Assembly (NCBI RefSeq): GCF_001456155.1
Contig: NZ_CP013293.1
Location: 1,860,001-1,924,000 of the forward strand
DNA length: 64,000 nt
DNA from: Chryseobacterium sp. IHB B 17019
Lineage (GTDB): Bacteria; Bacteroidota; Bacteroidia; Flavobacteriales; Weeksellaceae
Direction: 5' to 3'
Position numbers and translations under genes: made by a program. Below the pieces are notes generated by a model. The model saw only the letters and a program-made list of their open reading frames with translations. It was not told the origin of the DNA and made no database searches. This document shows positions 61,339 through 64,000 of this stretch, piece by piece. Each line of letters starts with the position of its first letter. Within the stretch, counting starts at the first letter, position 1.

Positions 61339-62343
61339 TTAAATAATTACACCATCATAAATTCGAATTTCTTTTGAGTTAAAATCAACAACAGTGATGT
61401 ATTTCTTTAAAAACTCACAACCCACTAATCCGTCGATACCGTATTTATATTGTTTATTCAGATTATTCAGAGATGAACTCTCAAAATTATAATCCATGTT
61501 ATCATAATTTAAACCTCCTATTTTTGTCTCTTTGATACTTCCTCTTTTTACTTTAGTTTCTTCACCAAATCCTTTCATTGAAACTTCCCTAATATTAGAT
61601 ACAGAATTGTTGAAATCATCAAAGTTTTTAGTATTCATTACATTTACAGAAGCTCCGGTGTCCAGTCCTACTTTATATTTTTTACCGTTAATTTCAACCT
61701 CAAACACAGGCATATGATCTTTTAATTCAAAAGGTATTGTTGAGATAAGCTTTCCGTTTTCTTTTGCTTCTTTTTCAATATCTTTTTTTGTACTTCCTTT
61801 TAAGATACCTCTTTGATAATCAAAAGTTAACTGATAGTTTTTAAAAGTGTTAAAGCCAATAATCCCGGCAAAACCCTCGCCTTTTCCTATATGTGAAAGT
61901 GGTATGGCCGTAACTTCCGTGTTAGAAAGTTTCATCCCCTTCCAGTCGAATGTACCAACCCATGAAGTCTCTACTGCTCTACATTTCCCACTCCCCATAC
62001 CATTGATGCAAATGTCTGTCTCTTTTAAGTTTTCTAAAAATTTAGCTTCAGAATTCAGAATAAGGTCACATCCCAATCCGCTATCCAGTAAAAAAGATCT
62101 TACGTTTCCATCCAAACTTGCATTTACATAAATCAATCCGTTTTTCATAGTAAAATCCGTTACAAATTCACCTGAAAACGTACTTCTCTTTTTGCTTGAT
62201 TTATTTTCATTGGGGCCCTTATCATTTTTATCTTTAAAGACGGTACTATAGAATAATTTTCCGGAAAGTGTTGCTTTTGCCGATAAAGACATTGCTGAAG
62301 ACAGTAATACCAAAAGTATTACAAAGTAATTTTTATTCATCAT
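61339..62343 (-). CDS. exported aspartyl protease-like protein (clan AA)
   Basis: Retropepsin-type protein of 334 residues with a signal peptide (MMNKNYFVILLVLLSSAMSLSAK) and two lobes. Lobe 1 has the active-site-like triad FLLDSGLGCDLIL (Asp-Ser-Gly) with a Cys insertion; lobe 2 has GLDTGASVNVM (Asp-Thr-Gly). Each is followed by the second strand expected in this fold. A periplasmic or surface protease or peptide sensor. It is monocistronic, with a leader hairpin GGGAAC...GTTCCC at 62373-62392. Confidence 0.85.
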   Translation of the reverse strand: MMNKNYFVILLVLLSSAMSLSAKATLSGKLFYSTVFKDKNDKGPNENKSSKKRSTFSGEFVTDFTMKNGLIYVNASLDGNVRSFLLDSGLGCDLILNSEAKFLENLKETDICINGMGSGKCRAVETSWVGTFDWKGMKLSNTEVTAIPLSHIGKGEGFAGIIGFNTFKNYQLTFDYQRGILKGSTKKDIEKEAKENGKLISTIPFELKDHMPVFEVEINGKKYKVGLDTGASVNVMNTKNFDDFNNSVSNIREVSMKGFGEETKVKRGSIKETKIGGLNYDNMDYNFESSSLNNLNKQYKYGIDGLVGCEFLKKYITVVDFNSKEIRIYDGVII

Positions 62344-62539
62344 TTGTGTTTTTATTTGAAATTTATGCCGGGAACATTTAGAAGTTCCCAGACATAAACT
62401 TCATTTTATCATTTGTGTTTTTAGCTTTTGCTATTGTTTTTTAAAATCTTTTTCCAATTTTAATTTGAATTATGCTTCAATATGTGTTGATTAATTTTCT
62501 GATGCAAAGGGAAACAAATTTCATGAAAAGGCAAAAAAA

Positions 62540-62562
62540 ATAGTATACCATCGGTATACTAT
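62540..62562 (-). terminator. terminator of the doxX operon
   Basis: Perfect inverted repeat ATAGTATACC-ATC-GGTATACTAT, followed on the minus strand by eight T. About 190 bases past the doxX stop. Confidence 0.8.
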
Positions 62563-62753
62563 CTTAATTTAATTATCTGAAAATTAAATAGTTAAATTAC
62601 TTTCAGATACTTTATTTCATTAATTAATCTAATCTTTAACTAGTCAATAATTAATTTTTAGCTATATTTTATTTCAATTTAATACATTTTATAAGAAAAT
62701 TTTAACATCAAATAGAAATTATATAATAATATTTTAACTTAAAATTTCTAAGA
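62563..62753. other. AT-rich untranslated stretch after doxX
   Basis: Between the doxX stop and its terminator there is about 190 bases of AT-rich sequence without a reading frame or repeat that I can support; probably a 3' UTR. Confidence 0.5.
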
Positions 62754-63212
62754 CTACATTAAATAAATTCCAAAATACCAAGTCCAGGCTATTAAAATAA
62801 TCTGCATCGGAATTCTCTGTTTATAAAGGTAGTTCATTCCCGGGCCGGTATAATCTGCTTTGAAAATATTAATATTTTGCTTTGAAGAATTAATATTCGC
62901 AACAAAAACCAAAACATAGAAAATAATTAATAAAATAGCTGTGGTTTCTCTAATTGAGGGAATCATCAATCCAATTCCCGCTGCAATTTCGACCAATCCC
63001 GTAAAATATACCCAAAACATTTTGAAAGGTATAAAATCCGGAATCATCATAGCCATTCCTTTCTGAAACTTAAAATGAGAAAGTCCTGTAAAAATGATAA
63101 AAACAGCCATTCCAAGATTACCTGAAAATAACAGGTTCCAGCTTCCCTGAAAAAGTTTGGTTGCGAACAACGTCAAAATAAATGTCGCAAAAAGGATGGT
63201 TAATAATTTCAT
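62754..63212 (-). CDS. DoxX-family membrane protein
   Basis: Four-helix membrane protein of 152 residues. Family phrases are FIIFTGLSHFKFQKGMAMMIPDFIPFKMFWVYFTGLVEIAAGIGLMIP. DoxX-like proteins interact with quinones or support thiosulfate oxidation and redox-stress systems; function here unknown. It follows the SRPBCC gene by about 60 bases on the same strand. Confidence 0.88.
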   Translation of the reverse strand: MKLLTILFATFILTLFATKLFQGSWNLLFSGNLGMAVFIIFTGLSHFKFQKGMAMMIPDFIPFKMFWVYFTGLVEIAAGIGLMIPSIRETTAILLIIFYVLVFVANINSSKQNINIFKADYTGPGMNYLYKQRIPMQIILIAWTWYFGIYLM

Positions 63213-63270
63213 GTTTATTTATGTAAATTTTTAAATAAATTTAAACATAAAATCCAAATTTGCGAAAAAT

Positions 63271-63714
63271 TTATTTAGCCTCAGCAAGATCTTTTACAAC
63301 TTCTAAGCCTTTTATAAAACCGTTATTCATATGTTCTTCCCAATCTTTGTCAACCTGTACTTCCGTGTGAAGCTTGGTTTTCCCGTCGAAATCAATTAAA
63401 ATATATTTTTCATAGCAGCCGCTCCATTCCATGACTTCTTTACTTTGAGTATCTTCGTTTCCATCTTTGTCTACCATTCCCAAATGCTTAAATATTAACT
63501 GATTAGGTTCTTCCAGACTATCAATAGTAGATACCATACCCTCACCTTCTGCATTTATAAAATATGTCTTGCCGCCAACTTTCCAGTCGGATTTCATTAC
63601 AGATCCCGGACTGAAAAACTTCGTCCATTCACTATAAGTTTCAGAATTCCAAAGTACATCCCAAACTTTCTGTTTCGGAGCATCAATGATTTTTTCGTAA
63701 GATAATGTTTCCAT
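63271..63714 (-). CDS. SRPBCC (AHSA1-like) protein
   Basis: START/Bet v1-like fold protein of 147 residues (ETLSYEKIIDAPKQKVWDVLWNSETYSEWTKFFSPGSVMKSDW, GCYEKYILIDFDGKTKLHTEVQVD, FIKGLEVVKDLAEA). Binds hydrophobic ligands in a cavity. The next gene upstream encodes a second member of the family, so this looks like a tandem duplicate with about 85 bases between them. Confidence 0.87.
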   Translation of the reverse strand: METLSYEKIIDAPKQKVWDVLWNSETYSEWTKFFSPGSVMKSDWKVGGKTYFINAEGEGMVSTIDSLEEPNQLIFKHLGMVDKDGNEDTQSKEVMEWSGCYEKYILIDFDGKTKLHTEVQVDKDWEEHMNNGFIKGLEVVKDLAEAK

Positions 63715-63799
63715 ATTTTTTATTTTAAATGTTTGATTTTAATTAACAGCAGTGCTTTTAATTTAATTAGTTAAATATTGTAATCAACTGTAATTCAAC

Positions 63800-64000
63800 T
63801 TATAACTGATTTTCGGAAAGGTTTTTAACAAACTGTAGAGCTTTTGGAAATTTATCCTCAAAAAACTCTTTAAATTCCGCGGTTGTCTGAATTTCACTCA
63901 TTAATTTTGTTCCTTCATCATTTTCTTCCAAAATATAGGCTTCCGTAGCTTCTCCCCATTCCTGAGGAACTTCTACCCCATCATATATTTCTCCAAGATG
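63800..64000 (-). CDS. SRPBCC-like protein, 5' part cut by window end
   Basis: The last 66 codons of a gene that enters from beyond position 64000: HLGEIYDGVEVPQEWGEATE, then EENDEGTKLMSEIQTTAEFK, ending NLSENQL. The pattern (strand, then amphipathic C-terminal helix) matches the end of AHSA1/SRPBCC proteins and parallels the gene at 63271. Start and domain N-terminus not visible. Confidence 0.65.
   Translation of the reverse strand, partial: HLGEIYDGVEVPQEWGEATEAYILEENDEGTKLMSEIQTTAEFKEFFEDKFPKALQFVKNLSENQL

Noticed and set aside
62344..62420. Direct repeat TAAAAACACAAATGAT before the aspartyl protease gene, with small frame MKFMSGNF
   Set aside because: The repeated phrase resembles an A-rich initiation context and is too short to claim as a leader peptide or riboswitch.
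1..64000. CRISPR array, IS element, integrase or prophage
   Set aside because: No regularly spaced direct repeats, transposase or integrase motif, or phage structural module was seen; the beta-helix genes alone do not make a prophage.

Overview
The window looks like a chromosomal segment of a low-GC member of the Bacteroidota, class Flavobacteriia, most like Chryseobacterium and relatives. The reasons are: type IX secretion C-terminal domains, Bacteroidota promoter signals (TTG, 19 bases, TAnnTTTG), weak Shine-Dalgarno sequences, a histone H1-like protein, a plug-less TonB-receptor-like barrel beside a giant TPR protein, a DUF2024/MarR pair, and several families of dispersed hairpin repeats. 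There is no integrase, transposase or CRISPR array. The assignment is by recognition of protein families, not by a database search.

Layout. 1-5.0 kb: topoisomerase IV operon (parE, a small membrane protein, parC), minus strand. 5.3-8.8 kb: a LytTR response regulator and two exported T9SS proteins. 8.9-18.3 kb: mostly housekeeping genes (methionine aminotransferase, SDR, AraC regulator, YchF, ferritin, GH10-like lipoprotein, TypA) plus an unannotated 54-residue double-glycine leader peptide at 12.2 kb. 18.4-25.2 kb: two tailspike-like beta-helix genes in opposite orientation, sharing an identical 22-base upstream element, around DUF1294, YceI and Tex. 25.3 kb: histone H1-like gene. 25.8-30.3 kb: a four-gene operon (FkbH-type HAD protein, acyl carrier protein, MBOAT acyltransferase, SGNH-like membrane protein) behind a near-consensus promoter; this is the best candidate for a little-described pathway, probably adding a glycerate-like acyl group to a surface glycan. 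31.3 kb: tRNA-Arg. 31.4-36.2 kb: barrel and TPR pair. 36.5-42.5 kb: amino-acid permease, DUF962, transglutaminase-like protein, DUF4377, SPFH protein. 42.7-46.6 kb: Crp/Fnr regulator followed by YceI, tautomerase, an SDR without the usual Tyr, an NTF2-like protein and a nitronate monooxygenase-like enzyme. 46.6-53.9 kb: dGTPase, Fpg/Nei glycosylase, two microproteins, a redox cluster (thioredoxin-like, DUF2024, MarR with a Cys-rich tail), AAA ATPase, YggS. 54-58.5 kb: glycine decarboxylase and a DcaP-like porin. 58.6-64 kb: Cys/Lys-rich small protein, DnaJ-like membrane protein, ECF sigma operon, aspartyl protease, DoxX and two SRPBCC proteins, the last cut by the window end.

Non-coding structure is unusually rich. 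Heptanucleotide arrays begin directly at the stop codon of four unrelated genes, always purine-rich on the sense strand, and in two cases fold into hairpins of about 30 bp. Other repeat families include a two-hairpin element whose two copies show compensatory base changes, GCTTTGC-capped perfect hairpins, a TCATTCTGA inverted repeat, an AACGCAAAGTTCGC element and a CTAGCCCCGAT element. They pile up in two places, 38.65-38.95 kb and 59.45-59.82 kb. Many intergenic gaps also carry clear Rho-independent terminators.
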